In this document: one piece after another, positions 1 through 7,343 of the stretch
Position numbering within the stretch: the stretch's first letter is position 1
How the letters are laid out: every line of letters starts with the position of its first letter
From: an uncultured Oscillospiraceae bacterium
GTDB taxonomy: Bacteria > Bacillota > Clostridia > Oscillospirales > Ruminococcaceae
Direction of reading: 5' to 3'
Length of the DNA: 26,296 nt
Assembly (NCBI GenBank): GCA_934481445.1
Contig: CAKSPC010000037.1
Span: 1 to 26,296 of the forward strand
Position numbers and translations under genes: made by a program
The notes under the pieces: model-generated
The model's input: the letters and a program-made list of their open reading frames with translations, nothing else
Told to the model about the DNA's origin: nothing
Databases searched by the model: none

Positions 1-578
1 TGAAAATCGAAATGCACTTCCTGCCCGACATTTTTGTTCCCTGCGAAGTATGCAAGGGACACAGATACAATCGTGAAACCCTTGAGGTTCATTATAAGGG
101 CAAGAATATTTACGACGTGCTGGATATGACAGTAGCCGAGGGCGTCGAGTTTTTCGCAAATATCCCGAAGATATACAACAAACTCAAAACGCTGTATGAT
201 GTGGGGCTGGGATATATAAAAATAGGTCAGTCCTCCACAACGCTTTCTGGCGGCGAAGCGCAGCGCATAAAGCTTGCAACGGAGCTTTCAAAGCGTTCCA
301 CAGGCAGGACGATTTATATTCTTGATGAGCCAACAACGGGACTTCACACCGCCGACGTACACAGGCTGATAGAAATTCTACACAAGCTTGCCGACGGCGG
401 AAACACGGTGCTTGTCATTGAGCATAACCTTGATGTAATAAAAACAGCAGATTACATCATTGATATCGGCCCGGAGGGCGGCGACAAAGGCGGAACCATC
501 GTTGCGGCGGGAACACCCGAGCAGATAGCAGAATGCCCGCAGTCGTATACCGGCGAATACCTGAAGCGTATTCTTTGA
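1..578 (+). CDS. uvrA: UvrA, excinuclease ABC subunit A (3' part only)
   Basis: This is the C-terminal part of UvrA, the ATP-driven damage-recognition subunit of the UvrABC nucleotide-excision repair complex. The frame is open from base 3 (Lys-Ile-Glu precede the first Met at 12), so the gene enters from the left and the Met at 12 is internal. Visible features are the zinc-module segment with a CxxC (Cys-Glu-Val-Cys near the start), the ABC signature LSGGEAQR, the Walker B stretch [11 protein letters not shown], and the switch His in VIEHN, all in the order of the second ATPase domain of UvrA. About 190 of the usual 940 or so residues are present. It ends at TGA 576-578, directly before the mscL promoter. 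The identification is secure. Confidence 0.97.
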   Translation, partial: KIEMHFLPDIFVPCEVCKGHRYNRETLEVHYKGKNIYDVLDMTVAEGVEFFANIPKIYNKLKTLYDVGLGYIKIGQSSTTLSGGEAQRIKLATELSKRSTGRTIYILDEPTTGLHTADVHRLIEILHKLADGGNTVLVIEHNLDVIKTADYIIDIGPEGGDKGGTIVAAGTPEQIAECPQSYTGEYLKRIL

Positions 579-584
579 AAACGG

Positions 585-613
585 TTGACAAATGTCCTTT
601 TTTGTGATATTAT
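585..613 (+). promoter_or_regulatory. Sigma-A promoter of mscL
   Basis: TTGACA (585-590), a 17-bp spacer and TATTAT (608-613) lie between the uvrA stop and mscL. The leader to the mscL start is about 45 nt. The match to the vegetative consensus is nearly perfect. Confidence 0.8.
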
Positions 614-661
614 TTTATTGACAAAATCAGTGTAAAAGCACTATGAAAGGAAACAGACAAA

Positions 662-1099
662 ATGAAGAAGTTTTTTGAAGAATTCAAGACTTTCGCCCTC
701 AAGGGCAATGTAATGAGCATGGCTGTCGGCGTTATCATCGGTGCTGCATTCCAGAACATCGTTACATCCCTCACCGACAACTTTATCAACCCGCTCATCG
801 CTCTGCTGACAGGCGGCAACGGCGACGGTATCGCCATCGGCGGTCAGTTTGAAGTCAATGGTGTTGTATTTAATTACGGTGCTTTCCTCTCGGCAGTTGT
901 CAATTTCATCATTATGGCGCTGATACTGTTCCTCCTTGTTAAGGGAATGAACAAGCTCCTTGACCTCGGCAAGAAAAAGGAAGAGGAAAAGCCTGCAGAA
1001 CCACCCAAGCCCACAAAGGAAGAGGAACTGCTCACAGAAATCCGCGACCTGCTCAAAGGTAACACCGCGGAAGAAAAGAAAACTTCCGAAAACAATTAA
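662..1099 (+). CDS. mscL: MscL, large-conductance mechanosensitive channel
   Basis: MscL forms a homo-pentameric tension-gated pore in the cytoplasmic membrane that vents solutes on hypo-osmotic shock. The 145-residue protein has the family layout: an amphipathic N-terminus (MKKFFEEFKTFALKGNV), a pore-lining TM1 rich in small residues (about 16-44, with the AVGVIIGAAF stretch), a periplasmic loop with GDGIAIGGQF, TM2 (about 75-98), and a charged cytoplasmic C-terminal helix (EEELLTEIRDLL). The length is typical. The start ATG follows GAAAGGAAA at 645-653. It is a single-gene transcription unit with its own promoter and terminator. Nothing is odd about it. Confidence 0.97.
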   Translation: MKKFFEEFKTFALKGNVMSMAVGVIIGAAFQNIVTSLTDNFINPLIALLTGGNGDGIAIGGQFEVNGVVFNYGAFLSAVVNFIIMALILFLLVKGMNKLLDLGKKKEEEKPAEPPKPTKEEELLTEIRDLLKGNTAEEKKTSENN

Positions 1100-1106
1100 A
1101 ATCAGA

Positions 1107-1135
1107 CCCGCTTTGAAAATTCCAAAGCGGGTTTT
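1107..1135 (+). terminator. Intrinsic terminator of mscL
   Basis: A 9-bp stem CCCGCTTTG (1107-1115) / CAAAGCGGG (1123-1131) is followed by TTTT, 7 nt after the mscL stop. Confidence 0.85.
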
Positions 1136-1151
1136 CTGTAAGAAGAAACAT

Positions 1152-1205
1152 ATGATCAGAGAAATAAGAAGCGGCGATTATGAGCTAAACGCGCTGGAGC
1201 TAATT
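1152..1205 (+). pseudogene. Possible 5' remnant of a GNAT acetyltransferase gene
   Basis: From ATG 1152 the first 16 codons read MIREIRSGDYELNALE, which looks like the opening beta-strand and helix of GNAT N-acetyltransferases (typically M-I-R-x-a-x-x-x-D-Y). The similarity stops at about 1200, where the reading frame runs into the antisense of the HD-domain gene. No clear Shine-Dalgarno sequence precedes it. This may be a stub left by a deletion, or chance resemblance. Confidence 0.25.
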
Positions 1206-1207
1206 TT

Positions 1208-1696
1208 TTATTCAATCCCGAACATATCACGGCAAATTCTCTTTCCGCTTTCCGTGCGGAAAATATTGCGGTATGCCGCAAGGATGCCATCGTGGGACGT
1301 GCCGTCCTCATAGAAATTTACAAGGAAATCAGCTTCTATGAGTATCTGCATATCTGTTCCGTCGATGTCGGTGTATGTGTGGTGTCGTGACACCATGTAA
1401 CACGTCCTGTCGATGACGTCGTGCTCAAATCCGAGTTTGTGCATCATCTCGCGGGCAATGGGCGGGCCTAATTCCTCCTGAAGCCTGCCGCCGCATTCTC
1501 CGTAGAGTTCTTCCGCGCGCTTTATGCCTATGTCATGCACAATTGCCGCCGCTTCGAGGGTGAAAAGTTCCTTTCCGTGAAGCCCTTCGAGCCTGCCGAT
1601 AAGTGCCGCGAATGCGTGCACTTTCGTGAAGTGCTGTATCCTTTTCGGATCGCCGCGGTAGTATTTTATCATTTCTTCCGTAAGTTTGTCCAGCAT
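1208..1696 (-). CDS. HD-domain phosphohydrolase family protein
   Basis: A 162-residue soluble protein of the HD superfamily, whose members are metal-dependent phosphohydrolases acting on nucleotides or phosphorylated metabolites. Visible metal-ligand positions are His22 (IQHFTKVH), His54-Asp55 (AAIVHDIG), the His pair 105-106 (SRHHTYTD) and Asp123 (IEADFLVNF), matching the H...HD...D pattern in order. The HDIG form of the motif is seen in many stand-alone HD proteins. The start ATG (1694-1696) is preceded on the minus strand by AAGGAGGACCTC, an excellent Shine-Dalgarno. It is transcribed divergently from the gerA operon. The substrate cannot be told from sequence. The family call is secure; the function is not. 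Confidence 0.88.
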   Translation of the reverse strand: MLDKLTEEMIKYYRGDPKRIQHFTKVHAFAALIGRLEGLHGKELFTLEAAAIVHDIGIKRAEELYGECGGRLQEELGPPIAREMMHKLGFEHDVIDRTCYMVSRHHTYTDIDGTDMQILIEADFLVNFYEDGTSHDGILAAYRNIFRTESGKRICRDMFGIE

Positions 1697-1734
1697 GAGG
1701 TCCTCCTTGTTTGTTGTGTCCCATTCCCGAGAAA

Positions 1735-1763
1735 ATTATAGCATATTCTGCCGCATAATTCAA
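1735..1763 (-). promoter_or_regulatory. Sigma-A promoter of the HD-domain gene
   Basis: Read on the minus strand: TTGAAT (1763-1758), a 17-bp spacer, TATAAT (1740-1735), about 38 nt upstream of the HD-gene start. It lies in the divergent spacer with gerAA. Confidence 0.75.
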
Positions 1764-1792
1764 CCACATCGGGACAAGATATCACTGTAGAA

Positions 1793-1816
1793 TATAATTC
1801 TGCCGTTAAGGAGGAT
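1793..1816 (+). promoter_or_regulatory. Putative -10 and ribosome binding site of the gerA operon
   Basis: TATAAT at 1793-1798 has no good sigma-A -35 partner (GGGACA at 16 bp), which is compatible with a sporulation sigma factor. I could not fit a convincing sigma-G promoter by eye. AAGGAGGAT at 1808-1816 is a strong Shine-Dalgarno, 8 nt before ATG 1825. It is so close to the -10 that the leader would be very short. Confidence 0.4.
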
Positions 1817-1824
1817 AATTATAT

Positions 1825-3327
1825 ATGGAAGAAAATGTGCATACGCGTCTGCCTGAAGATCTGCCGCTGGACAGTTCGCTTGATGTCAACATAAAAAACG
1901 TTATGGCCATTACAGAGAAATCGTCGGATGTTATCATAAAAACAGGCAGGGTCAGCGGGTGTGACCTTGCGGTTTTCACCTGCGAGGGCATGGCGGGCAC
2001 TGATACGCTGGCGGAGCTTATCTATAACAAGCTGAACTTTGTCGGCAATACCGAAAGCGCTTCACCCGAAACCCTGATGTCGCGGCTTTTTGAGGTATAT
2101 CTTGTTGCGGCGGAGCAGCTTGATATAAAGAACCTCGGCGACCTTGTGCTGAAGCTGCAGTCGGGTTTTGCAATCATATTGATAGATGGCTGCCGCAGAG
2201 GCATCGCTATCGGTGTGCAGGGGTTCAAATCCCGCGGTATCGAAGAACCATCTGCGGAGTTAAACGTACGCGGTTCCCGCGAGGGCTTTGTTGAGGTAAT
2301 TCGGACAAACATGGCGATGATACGCCGCCGCATAAAATCCCCGACGCTGGTTTTTGATCTTTTCCCCATCGGTAAACGCAGCAATACGGATATCTGCATA
2401 TGCTATATTTCTGACAAAGTATCGCCGAAGCTTCTCGCGGACGTGCGCAAAAAGCTGAAGGATGTTAAGCTTGATATGATACTTGAAAGCGGATACATCC
2501 AGCCGTTTCTTGAGGGCAAGGGAGGATGGTTCTTTTCGGAATGCGGCACCTGTGAGCGCCCCGACACCTTCGCGGCAAAGCTTTATGAGGGGAGGGTCGG
2601 TATCCTTGTAGACGGAACGCCGTTCGGGCTGATAGTTCCGCACCTATTTATAGAAAACTTTCAGACCCTCGACGATTATTCCCAGAAACCATTCTACGCA
2701 TTTTTTATCCGCATGGTAAGGCTCGCGGCGTATTTCATCACGCTTTTTCTCCCGGGGGCGTATGTTGCCATCGCTTCGTTCAACCCCGAAATGCTGCCGT
2801 CGTCGCTTATACTGAACCTTGCCGCCGCAGAGCAGACAGCACCGTATTCGCTGCTTGTTGAATGCCTGTTCATCCACTTTATGTACGAAATTCTGCGCGA
2901 GGCGGGGATTCGGCTTCCACGCCCTATTGGACACGCAATCGGCGTTGTAGGAGGACTGGTCATAGGCGATATAACCGTTTCTGCGGGACTTGTTGGTGCG
3001 CCGATGGTGCTTATCGTGGCACTTTCGGGACTGTGCAGCTTTGTCGTTCCAACCATGTATGAAAAAATAGTTATTCTGCGGTTTATCTATATCCTTGCGG
3101 GAGGACTGTTCGGGCTTTACGGGCTTCTTATTGCCGCGGGAGCGGTGCTGGTGAAAATGTGCTCGCTCAACACCTATGGAGTTCCTTATATGGCGCCGAT
3201 ATCTCCTTTCTCGCCCAGGGCAACGCGGGATATGTTCGTCCGCTCAGACTGGCGAAAGCTCGCGAAGAGCGATATTACAATACAGGGGCTTAACGGCTCC
3301 AATATAAAGGAAAGCAGGCGCACATGA
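1825..3327 (+). CDS. gerAA: GerA-family spore germination receptor, A subunit
   Basis: The A subunit of a GerA-type nutrient germinant receptor, which sits in the spore inner membrane and starts germination on sensing small molecules. The 500-residue protein has the family architecture: a soluble N-terminal region (about 1-260), then 5-6 hydrophobic segments between about 270 and 455, and a short C-terminal tail. Recognisable family signatures are the GLIVPHLFIENFQTLDDY segment before the first membrane span and EILREAGIRLPRPIG followed by GGLVIGD...SAGLVGAPM. Length is normal. The ATG has a strong Shine-Dalgarno. The stop overlaps the next start (ATGA at 3324-3327), so A, B and C are translationally coupled. 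The germinant cannot be predicted. Confidence 0.95.
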   Translation: MEENVHTRLPEDLPLDSSLDVNIKNVMAITEKSSDVIIKTGRVSGCDLAVFTCEGMAGTDTLAELIYNKLNFVGNTESASPETLMSRLFEVYLVAAEQLDIKNLGDLVLKLQSGFAIILIDGCRRGIAIGVQGFKSRGIEEPSAELNVRGSREGFVEVIRTNMAMIRRRIKSPTLVFDLFPIGKRSNTDICICYISDKVSPKLLADVRKKLKDVKLDMILESGYIQPFLEGKGGWFFSECGTCERPDTFAAKLYEGRVGILVDGTPFGLIVPHLFIENFQTLDDYSQKPFYAFFIRMVRLAAYFITLFLPGAYVAIASFNPEMLPSSLILNLAAAEQTAPYSLLVECLFIHFMYEILREAGIRLPRPIGHAIGVVGGLVIGDITVSAGLVGAPMVLIVALSGLCSFVVPTMYEKIVILRFIYILAGGLFGLYGLLIAAGAVLVKMCSLNTYGVPYMAPISPFSPRATRDMFVRSDWRKLAKSDITIQGLNGSNIKESRRT

Positions 3328-4241
3328 CGTCAGAGAAGAAAATAAGCCCGCAGCAGCTTTTCAGCGTGCTTCTTTTGGCGGAACTTACCGCTGAGGTCGT
3401 GTACCCGCAGTCCGCATCGGGATACAGCGGCGAAGCAGTGCTTGCGGTAATAATAGCCGAGGTGATACGCTTTGTGCTTGCGCTTCCGGTTATTATCTAC
3501 AGCTTCAAAGGAAGCGCGTTTTATGCTGCTTCATATAGAAAGAACAATTTTTTGGGGTGGATATGCGCCGTCGGAGCGGCATTGCTCCTCGTCGGAGCGG
3601 CGTGCAGAACGCTGATGTATTCCGCAGAGTTCACGCAGCAGTGCATTATTGCAGGAACATCCTCCGCGATTATATTCGTGATTTCCGCGGCATTTGCGAT
3701 CTATGCAGCCTATATGGGGATAGAAGCGCAGGCGCGCACTGGAGTGCTTCTTCTGGTTGCAGCAGGGATAATTACACTTATAATCGTTGTTGCCGACATC
3801 CCCTATATGCGTTTCCCCGAAATGCACACACGGCGCGGTGCTTACAATGGTTTATTTGCCGATATACTCAGCCGCGTGCTCCATGGCGGCGATTATCTTA
3901 TTTTCGCAGCGTTTCTTCCGTATGTCCGCGCGGAGAAAGGCACCGTCGGCAGAACGGCGCTGTTCTTCTCGCTGTTCTCAACGCTTGGGGCTCTGTTTCT
4001 CTGCGTGTTCGGAATGGTCACATTGCGGGAGCTTTACGCGCTTACTAAGTATCCGTTTGCCGCCGCGGCGTCCTTGTCGGATATATCGCTTTTCAAACGG
4101 CTGGATGGTATCGGGTGCGCAGTTTGGTCGCTGTGTGCCGCTCTCCGCGCGGGAATAATGTTCTTCAGCGCCTATGCGGTGATCGAAGAGATAACCAACT
4201 GCCTGCGTGTAAAGCACAAAAGTAAGGAGGCTGGCGCATGA
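3324..4241 (+). CDS. gerAB: GerAB-like spore germination permease subunit (short form)
   Basis: The B subunit of the germinant receptor, of the APC-superfamily GerAB/ArcD type, thought to bind the germinant. The 305-residue protein opens with the family-like ISPQQLFSVLLL, and I count about eight to nine hydrophobic segments. Usual GerAB proteins are about 360-370 residues with ten spans. Here the sequence stops soon after the region corresponding to span 8/9 (FFSAYAVIEEITNCLRV), so the last segment(s) appear to be absent. It overlaps gerAA by 4 bp at its start and gerAC by 4 bp at its end, so a nearby frameshift that would hide a longer C-terminus is unlikely. The family call rests on position and topology as much as on motifs. 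Confidence 0.85.
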   Translation: MTSEKKISPQQLFSVLLLAELTAEVVYPQSASGYSGEAVLAVIIAEVIRFVLALPVIIYSFKGSAFYAASYRKNNFLGWICAVGAALLLVGAACRTLMYSAEFTQQCIIAGTSSAIIFVISAAFAIYAAYMGIEAQARTGVLLLVAAGIITLIIVVADIPYMRFPEMHTRRGAYNGLFADILSRVLHGGDYLIFAAFLPYVRAEKGTVGRTALFFSLFSTLGALFLCVFGMVTLRELYALTKYPFAAAASLSDISLFKRLDGIGCAVWSLCAALRAGIMFFSAYAVIEEITNCLRVKHKSKEAGA

Positions 4242-5143
4242 AAAAATTGATCATGCTGTTTGTATGCTGTCTGCTTCTTACAGGCTGCGCAGATCCCACG
4301 GAGCTTGGCTCGCGGGCAATAATACAGGCAGCGGGAATAGATTATTCAGACGGAGTATACCGCGTCAGTGCCCTGATGTTCAGCAGCGGGGGCGGAGGGG
4401 ATACAATCGACGCATCGCAGGAAAACGTTATAAAGGTATGCGGAGAGGGGTCTACGCTTACGGAAGCAATAGACAATGTTTCGCTCAGCGACGGAAAAGA
4501 AATATATATGAGCGAAACAAAGCTGCTTATCCTCGGAGAGGGCTTTGAAAACACCTCCGCCGTTGAAGTATTGGATATGCTGTTCCGTGAGATGAGGTGC
4601 AGTCTTAATATGCCGATATGCTGCGCCGACAATGCCGAGGAGTTAACGGAGCTTCATTTTACCGAGGGAATAACCGCTGCCGAAAAGCCGCTCTCCGTAA
4701 TAGAAAATGCGGGCAGGGCAGGCATTGTGCCGAAAACTCTCCTGCTCGACGCACTGGCGGACAGCGCAGGCGGCAGGGAAGTGCTTATACCTCATTTCAC
4801 GCTGACGGATAACGGCAGCAATGTCACCACTGACGACAGCGACGTTACTGCAGTGATTGACGGCACGCGTCCGCTGGCGCATGGTTATCTGGGAGAATTA
4901 TATGACAGCGATGAAACGCTGGGGCTAATGCTTATCGGTGGAAAAAGCCGCAGCGTAACGCTGAATTATCTTTATAACGGTGCCGAGCGCACCTGCATAG
5001 CGTATAATATCAAGGTAAAGCTCACCATTGACGGTGCAAAGATATCTTCAAAATTCCGAACAAGGAATGGCGGCAGAATATCCGAACCCGAACAGCAGGC
5101 CGCACTGAAAATCCTCGCGGACATCGTGGGTAATGCATTATAA
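4238..5143 (+). CDS. gerAC: Ger(x)C-family germination lipoprotein, C subunit (short form)
   Basis: The C subunit of the germinant receptor, a lipoprotein on the outer face of the spore inner membrane. The 301-residue protein starts with a lipoprotein signal (MKKLIMLFVCCLLLTGC, lipobox LTGC, lipidated Cys17), followed by the family-typical opening D-P-T-E-L-G-S-R-A-I-I-Q-A-A-G-I-D-Y. Family members are commonly 370-400 residues. Here the C-terminal domain is shortened and ends in an amphipathic helix (EQQAALKILADIVGNAL). The start overlaps the gerAB stop (ATGA). A terminator follows the stop within 10 nt, so the short end is genuine in this sequence. Confidence 0.88.
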   Translation: MKKLIMLFVCCLLLTGCADPTELGSRAIIQAAGIDYSDGVYRVSALMFSSGGGGDTIDASQENVIKVCGEGSTLTEAIDNVSLSDGKEIYMSETKLLILGEGFENTSAVEVLDMLFREMRCSLNMPICCADNAEELTELHFTEGITAAEKPLSVIENAGRAGIVPKTLLLDALADSAGGREVLIPHFTLTDNGSNVTTDDSDVTAVIDGTRPLAHGYLGELYDSDETLGLMLIGGKSRSVTLNYLYNGAERTCIAYNIKVKLTIDGAKISSKFRTRNGGRISEPEQQAALKILADIVGNAL

Positions 5144-5149
5144 AAGAAA

Positions 5150-5181
5150 AACAGGCTGCTGCATTGCTGCGACAGCCTGTT
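5150..5181. terminator. Bidirectional terminator between gerAC and pduL
   Basis: Stem AACAGGCTG (5150-5158) / CAGCCTGTT (5173-5181). Read on the minus strand it is followed by TTTTCTTTT, a good U-tract for pduL. On the plus strand the tract is weaker (GTGTTT). Confidence 0.75.
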
Positions 5182-5201
5182 GTGTTTATGTATGAAACTT
5201 A

Positions 5202-5780
5202 TCAGAGTTCCTTGATGATCTCTCCCATCAGACCGGGTGTAGCGCCGATTGCGTTGGACTCGTCGGTGTCGATGTGCATTGCGTCGGCAAACTTGTCGCT
5301 TACTCTAACAACAACATCGCCGAGGATAGCGGTTCTGTCCTTGGTCACGCACTTGACCCAAACGACATCCTTGTTCTTGATTCCGAGCTTTTCAGCGGTT
5401 TCGGGAATCATGTGGATGTGGCGCTTTGCAACGATAACGCCTTCCTTTATGGTAACTTCGCCTGCGGGGCCGCGGAGAGTGCATCCGCCTGTGCCTGCGA
5501 TATCGCCGCTCTCGCGGATATCAATGCCGAGGCCGATGGAACGCGCGTCTGTAGCGGAAAGCTCTACCTGGTCTGCGGAACGGCAGGGACCGAGAATGCT
5601 TACGTTTGCAAGCTCCTTCTTGGGACCTACAACTGTAACGCGCTGTTCGCTTGCAAACTGACCGGGCTGGGAAAGATCCTTCTTCTTGGTGAGCTGTGCG
5701 CCCTTGCCGAAGAGAGCCTCGAGGGTTTCCTGTGTAACGTGAACGTGTCTTGCGGATGTTTCGATAAGAATTTCTGCCAT
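5202..5780 (-). CDS. pduL: PduL-type phosphate acyltransferase (phosphotransacylase)
   Basis: A 192-residue PduL/PTAC protein that interconverts acyl-CoA and acyl-phosphate (propanoyl in the Pdu pathway, acetyl when it serves as the cell's phosphotransacetylase). It has the two zinc-binding His pairs of the family, SARHVHVT (His12, His14) and AKRHIHM (His121, His123), and the repeated beta-barrel layout. The start is ATG 5778-5780, which has TTTCCTCC on the plus strand (GGAGGAAA on the minus) 5-12 nt upstream; a longer frame from TTG 5795 would translate the Shine-Dalgarno itself. No N-terminal microcompartment-targeting extension is visible and no microcompartment genes are nearby, so a housekeeping role in acetate formation is the better guess. 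Confidence 0.93.
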   Translation of the reverse strand: MAEILIETSARHVHVTQETLEALFGKGAQLTKKKDLSQPGQFASEQRVTVVGPKKELANVSILGPCRSADQVELSATDARSIGLGIDIRESGDIAGTGGCTLRGPAGEVTIKEGVIVAKRHIHMIPETAEKLGIKNKDVVWVKCVTKDRTAILGDVVVRVSDKFADAMHIDTDESNAIGATPGLMGEIIKEL

Positions 5781-5834
5781 TTTTGTTTCCTCCAAATATC
5801 GGGCAGTTTGTGTGCCCTTTTATTTATCATTCCC

Positions 5835-5863
5835 ATTATACAACTTTTTTTTGAAAAAATCAA
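5835..5863 (-). promoter_or_regulatory. Sigma-A promoter of pduL
   Basis: Read on the minus strand: TTGATT (5863-5858), 17 bp, TATAAT (5840-5835), about 55 nt before the pduL start. Its -35 lies 19 bp from the -35 of the divergent Fur-family promoter. Confidence 0.8.
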
Positions 5864-5882
5864 TATAATTGCGTAAAAACTC

Positions 5883-5911
5883 TTGCATTTCTGAGATAAA
5901 TGTGCTATAAT
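5883..5911 (+). promoter_or_regulatory. Sigma-A promoter of the fur-family/znu operon
   Basis: TTGCAT (5883-5888), 17-bp spacer, TATAAT (5906-5911). Transcription should begin inside the hexamer-repeat tract that follows. Confidence 0.8.
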
Positions 5912-5912
5912 C

Positions 5913-5942
5913 TGAAATTGAAAGTGAAAATCAAAATCAAAT
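5913..5942 (+). promoter_or_regulatory. Hexamer-repeat tract containing a Fur-box-like operator
   Basis: Five contiguous hexamers follow the -10: TGAAAT, TGAAAG, TGAAAA, TCAAAA, TCAAAT. Within them, TGAAAATCAAAATCA (5925-5939) matches 11 of 14 fixed positions of the 7-1-7 Fur consensus TGATAATNATTATCA. Its position over the transcription start suits autorepression by the Fur-family product encoded next. Operator function is inference. Confidence 0.45.
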
Positions 5943-5955
5943 TGAGGTGAGCGGC

Positions 5956-6381
5956 ATGGATCGCAACAGTTATAACACAAAGCAGCGGGACGAAATAGTT
6001 GAGTTTTTCGGCAGGCACCGTGGGACTTGTTTCACCGCAAAAGACTTGATAAAGAGCGGCGAGATATCCGTCGGTGAAGCGACGGTGTACCGCACGCTTT
6101 CAAAGCTTGCAGTGCAGGGTGTGCTGAAGAAATATACCGACGGAGAAAACGGCGCAACGTATCAGCTTAACGAATCCGAGCGGTGCGACAGCCATTTCCA
6201 TCTTAAATGCGAGCGGTGCATGAAGATAATACACATGGATTGCAGCTTTATGGCGGAGATGAAACAACACATAGAGAGCAGCCATGATTTCACCGTGGAT
6301 GTCGGAAAGACAGTTATATATGGAATCTGCGGCGAATGTGCGGAAAAAGGAAGAACAAAAAAAGAAAGGGACAATACATGA
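5956..6381 (+). CDS. zur: Fur-family metalloregulator, probably Zur
   Basis: A 141-residue Fur-superfamily repressor. The N-terminal winged helix carries the recognition-helix motif VGEATVYRTLSKL (about 39-51). The C-terminal dimerisation/metal domain has DSHFHLKC (His80, His82), CERC (Cys85, Cys88), IIHMDC and a terminal CGEC (Cys125, Cys128), giving the paired CxxC structural zinc site. The start chosen is ATG 5956, because GAGGTG at 5945-5949 is well placed for it; GTG 5947 would overlap that site. It is the first gene of a znu-type uptake operon and overlaps znuA by 4 bp (ATGA), so zinc (less likely manganese) is the probable signal. Zinc specificity is inferred from context only. Confidence 0.88.
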   Translation: MDRNSYNTKQRDEIVEFFGRHRGTCFTAKDLIKSGEISVGEATVYRTLSKLAVQGVLKKYTDGENGATYQLNESERCDSHFHLKCERCMKIIHMDCSFMAEMKQHIESSHDFTVDVGKTVIYGICGECAEKGRTKKERDNT

Positions 6382-7325
6382 AGATAAAGAAACTGCTTGC
6401 CGCCTTGCTTGCTGCATCGGCGGCGCTGTGCTGCGGGTGCTCGTCCAATGAACAGCAGAACAATGCGGACAGCGGAAAGCTTTCGATAGTAACAACGATA
6501 TTTCCGGCGTATGATTTCGCGCGGCAGGTATTCGGCGATACAGCGAATGTTACTATGCTGCTCAAACCCGGCACGGAAAGCCACAGCTACGACCCGACGG
6601 CGCGGGATATCGTAAAGATAGACAGCTGCGACCTGTTTATTTACAACGGCGGTGAATCTGACGCATGGGTCGAAGGAATACTTGACGCGGCAGACGATGT
6701 CAACACCCTGCGTATGATGGACGCGGTAGAGGCGCTGGAAGAGGAGCACGTTGAGGGTATGCAGGACGAAGATGACGACCACGACGAGCATGAAGATGAA
6801 TATGACGAGCATATATGGACATCCCCGAAGAATGCAGCGCTGATAGTAGAAAGCGTTCTTTCGGCGGCGGAGAAGATATCACCCGAAAATGCCGAAATGT
6901 ACAATAACAACGCGGAAAGCTATATCTCGCAGATAAACAAGCTTGACGCTGATTTTTCCGAACTGCTTTCTGGCGAGAAACGTTATTTTGTATTCGGCGA
7001 CAGGTTCCCGCTGCTGTATTTTTTCCGAGAATACGGACTGAATTATTATGCTGCATTCCCGGGCTGCGGCAGCGAGGTCGAGCCGTCTGCGCAGACCATT
7101 TCGTTCCTTTTGGACAGACTGGATGACAGCGATACGATAAAGACGGTGTTTTACATCGAACTTTCAAATCATAAGCTTGCGGATACGCTCGCCGAGGATA
7201 AGGGACTGCCAACTGCGGAATTTCACACCTGCCACAACATAACCGCGGATGATTTTACGGCAGGGGAGAGCTACGTTTCGTTGATGACAAGAAACTATGA
7301 GGTGCTTTCGGCGGCGCTTTCATGA
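6378..7325 (+). CDS. znuA: ZnuA-like metal ABC transporter substrate-binding lipoprotein
   Basis: The extracellular metal-capture component of a Zn/Mn-type (cluster 9) ABC importer, 315 residues. The lipoprotein signal ends at Cys21 (LCCGC). The predicted metal ligands include His69 (GTESHSYDP) and His145 (DEHIWTSP), and between them lies the acidic/His-rich loop typical of zinc binders (residues about 121-145). The third canonical ligand, the His of the F-H-D segment in ZnuA, is replaced: the sequence reads FVFGDRFP (Gly207-Asp208), followed by AAFPGCGSEVEPS. His283 and His286 (FHTCHNIT) are additional candidates. The start is ATG 6378 (AAAGGGAC upstream); a longer frame from 6336 would lie inside the regulator gene and precede the signal peptide. 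Confidence 0.92.
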   Translation: MKIKKLLAALLAASAALCCGCSSNEQQNNADSGKLSIVTTIFPAYDFARQVFGDTANVTMLLKPGTESHSYDPTARDIVKIDSCDLFIYNGGESDAWVEGILDAADDVNTLRMMDAVEALEEEHVEGMQDEDDDHDEHEDEYDEHIWTSPKNAALIVESVLSAAEKISPENAEMYNNNAESYISQINKLDADFSELLSGEKRYFVFGDRFPLLYFFREYGLNYYAAFPGCGSEVEPSAQTISFLLDRLDDSDTIKTVFYIELSNHKLADTLAEDKGLPTAEFHTCHNITADDFTAGESYVSLMTRNYEVLSAALS

Positions 7326-7343
7326 CAGGGATCAGAGGATATT

